Positions 62,829 through 64,000 of a DNA stretch of 64,000 bases are shown here, piece after piece. Under the pieces are notes generated by a model that had not been told where the DNA came from, ran no database searches, and worked only from the letters and a program-made list of their open reading frames with translations. The stretch lies in contig JAMLJB010000003.1 of assembly GCA_023953835.1 (NCBI GenBank), positions 62,001 to 126,000 of the forward strand, read 5' to 3'. Source of the DNA: Rhizobiaceae bacterium (GTDB lineage: Bacteria > Pseudomonadota > Alphaproteobacteria > Rhizobiales > Rhizobiaceae). The position numbers and the translations under genes are program-made. Every line of letters starts with the position of its first letter. Position 1 is the stretch's first letter.

Positions 62829-62942
62829 AAAAAGCCCGCTGCCGGGAGGAGGTGGCAGCGGGCTCGATCTATGAATACGGCACGGGAGGAGGTGCACCGC
62901 ATCCAGTATCGGCATCGCATCTGGGAGGAGTAGATGGCCGAT
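62828..62942 (-). ncRNA. alpha-r14-like small RNA with three anti-Shine-Dalgarno loops
   Basis: The minus strand here carries three hairpins whose loops contain CTCCTCCC: CATCT-ACTCCTCCC-AGATG, GCAC-CTCCTCCC-GTGC, and GCCCGCTGCC-ACCTCCTCCC-GGCAGCGGGC followed by six T. A promoter (TTGCAA at 62976-62971, 16 bases, TATGAT at 62954-62949) would start transcription near 62942, giving about 115 nt. Length, three loops and the CCUCCUCCC motif match the rhizobial alpha-r14 (NfeR1-like) sRNAs, which block ribosome-binding sites of many mRNAs. I cannot run a covariance search; the identification rests on motif and layout. Confidence 0.75.
62833..62864 (-). terminator. Intrinsic terminator of the alpha-r14-like RNA
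   Basis: AGCCCGCTGCC at 62833-62843 and GGCAGCGGGCT at 62854-62864 make a perfect 11-bp stem. On the minus strand it is followed by T6 at 62833-62828. It ends the small RNA. It may also end the DUF1173 transcript coming from 63128 upstream on the same strand. Confidence 0.8.
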
Positions 62943-63127
62943 AGCAGAATCATACCGAGCGGCGCTGATATTGCAATGCACAATTTTGTATTGCGCGTGC
63001 GAAAATCGAAGACGAGCCCGTCTGGAACTGCTTGAGGCATTTGGGCGACTTGGAGCGCCAGGCCCAGCGAACGGACTGCCAGTCGAGCTGGATGCGCTGA
63101 CAGCCGAGGCCGATCTCTGTGCGATGT

Positions 63128-64000
63128 TCACCGGAATGGCAGAGGAGGCATCTCACCATCCGCCGTGCGCCAGATCCAGGCGCCGATTTCCGGCCGTGAG
63201 GTGATCAGCTCTTCCAGCGCCTCTTCGTACGCTTTGTCCGCCGAAGGCGGAACGACATAAAGCGCGATCGGCTGCGATTGACGCTGCACCATTGCCGCCG
63301 CGGTTGGCGTTTCTGCCGACAAATTGTAGCGCAACCCTTTGACACTGCGGTCACGCAACTTGGCCAGTGTGTCGACCAGCCTCTTTTCGTATGCGGATTC
63401 GTAGGGCACCCAGTTTTCGGCGACGACCATCAGCGCCATGTCCTCAACGACCGCAAGGCCGGCCGGCGTGAGGCCGAACGTCGCGATCGCCATCAGGTGA
63501 GAAGCCTCGTCCGCGTCCCACAGTGCCAACTCGTTCTCGAAGCGACTCTTCAGACGCAGGTACAGCCTTTCGTCCAGCAGGAACGGAAAGTCCGGCATGT
63601 GCTTGGCGATCAAGCGGTGGCCGCTGCGCGTCGGAGCAAAATCCTTGGCCTCACCCACCAGGATCATCAATTTGCGCGGTCCGCTCTTCGGCGGGAGTGC
63701 CGGTACCAGCGCCGCGGTCCGGCGCTGCTCGATCGCGGCCTTGTCCACCGCCCGGAATGGTTCAGGCACGAAGAGTATCTCGTTGAGCATTCCGCCTTTC
63801 ACCATCATCTGGCCCGCGGCCTCGATCAGGTGCCAGCGGATATTCCACCAGTGACGCTTGCCAGCCCATCGCGATGTCCAGGCAGTGAGCTCGGCCTGGT
63901 GCCAGAGATAATGGAGCAAGCTGCGCAACGAGAGCTTCTTTGCGTCGCCAGCGATGGTGTCGGTCGCGCTTGTTCCGACGCCTGGCGCAGCCCGGGTGCC
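63128..64000 (-). CDS. DUF1173 family protein, C-terminal part (runs off the window)
   Basis: The frame is open from the window edge and ends at 63128, giving about 290 residues of the C-terminal part of a DUF1173 protein. KKLSLRSLLHYLWHQAELTAWTSRWAGKRHWWNIRWHLIEAA, ILFVPEPFRAVDKAAIEQRR, PRKLMILVGEAKDFAPTRSGHRLIAKHMP and LITSRPEIGAWIWRTADGEMPPLPFR are characteristic. DUF1173 genes occur on plasmids and integrative elements of rhizobia. No function is established. The start lies beyond 64000. Confidence 0.85.
   Translation of the reverse strand, partial: GTRAAPGVGTSATDTIAGDAKKLSLRSLLHYLWHQAELTAWTSRWAGKRHWWNIRWHLIEAAGQMMVKGGMLNEILFVPEPFRAVDKAAIEQRRTAALVPALPPKSGPRKLMILVGEAKDFAPTRSGHRLIAKHMPDFPFLLDERLYLRLKSRFENELALWDADEASHLMAIATFGLTPAGLAVVEDMALMVVAENWVPYESAYEKRLVDTLAKLRDRSVKGLRYNLSAETPTAAAMVQRQSQPIALYVVPPSADKAYEEALEELITSRPEIGAWIWRTADGEMPPLPFR

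Overview
This window looks like part of a low-copy repABC plasmid or chromid of an alphaproteobacterium, most likely of the order Hyphomicrobiales (Rhizobiales). The evidence is a complete repA-repB-repC operon with its antisense RNA locus at about 42.7-46.5 kb. Around it sit genes typical of rhizobial plasmids: ScpB, DUF1403, an RHE_PE00001-type protein, DUF1173 and two tyrosine recombinases. A small RNA resembling the rhizobial alpha-r14 family lies at 62.8 kb. The DNA is GC-rich, and many genes use GTG or TTG starts or ATGA overlaps.

Left part (1-35 kb): accessory and catabolic. The first 5.3 kb is insertion-sequence debris. An IS66-type element with an intact 8-bp target duplication sits inside an IS5-type transposase relic. 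An orphan ABC binding protein and a broken IS6-type element follow. From 5.5 to 35 kb lies a catabolic island. A PAS-LuxR regulator diverges from a two-subunit 3-oxoacid CoA-transferase and a thiolase. Facing these is a minus-strand operon with a ribose-type ABC transporter, a CocE/NonD hydrolase, an amidohydrolase and an SDR dehydrogenase. Next comes an IclR regulator divergent from a cyclase - 3-hydroxyacyl-CoA-dehydrogenase-like - BKACE cassette. After an IS3-type insertion, a branched-chain-amino-acid-type ABC transporter, a second CocE/NonD hydrolase, an acyl-CoA synthetase relic and a binding protein lead to a second, inverted copy of the cyclase-dehydrogenase-BKACE cassette with its own IclR gene. 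This second copy carries about ten small indels. Four short palindromic sites of similar sequence lie before the key promoters. The implied chemistry is: import of an ester or amide substrate, hydrolysis, oxidation of a 3-hydroxy acid to a beta-keto acid, BKACE cleavage with acetyl-CoA to give acetoacetate, then CoA transfer and thiolysis to acetyl-CoA. The substrate is unknown.

Middle part (35-50 kb): plasmid backbone. Two N-terminally truncated SMC-like ATPases meet head to head. They are followed by scpB and DUF1403, a DUF1778/GNAT toxin-antitoxin pair, an integrase with a substituted catalytic arginine, an AbiEii-type relic, repABC, a second integrase with a conserved partner gene, and the RHE_PE00001-type gene.

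Right part (50-64 kb): defence-like island. A minus-strand operon encodes a ubiquitin-like protein, an E2-like protein, a JAB-E1 fusion and DUF6527. In both the E1 and the E2, serine stands where cysteine would be expected. It diverges across 162 bp from a plus-strand cluster: XRE repressor, ImmA/IrrE metallopeptidase, AddB-like nuclease and AddA-like helicase-nuclease. A RES-type toxin-antitoxin pair, a two-domain cold-shock gene split by a stop codon, the alpha-r14-like sRNA and the end of a DUF1173 gene finish the window.
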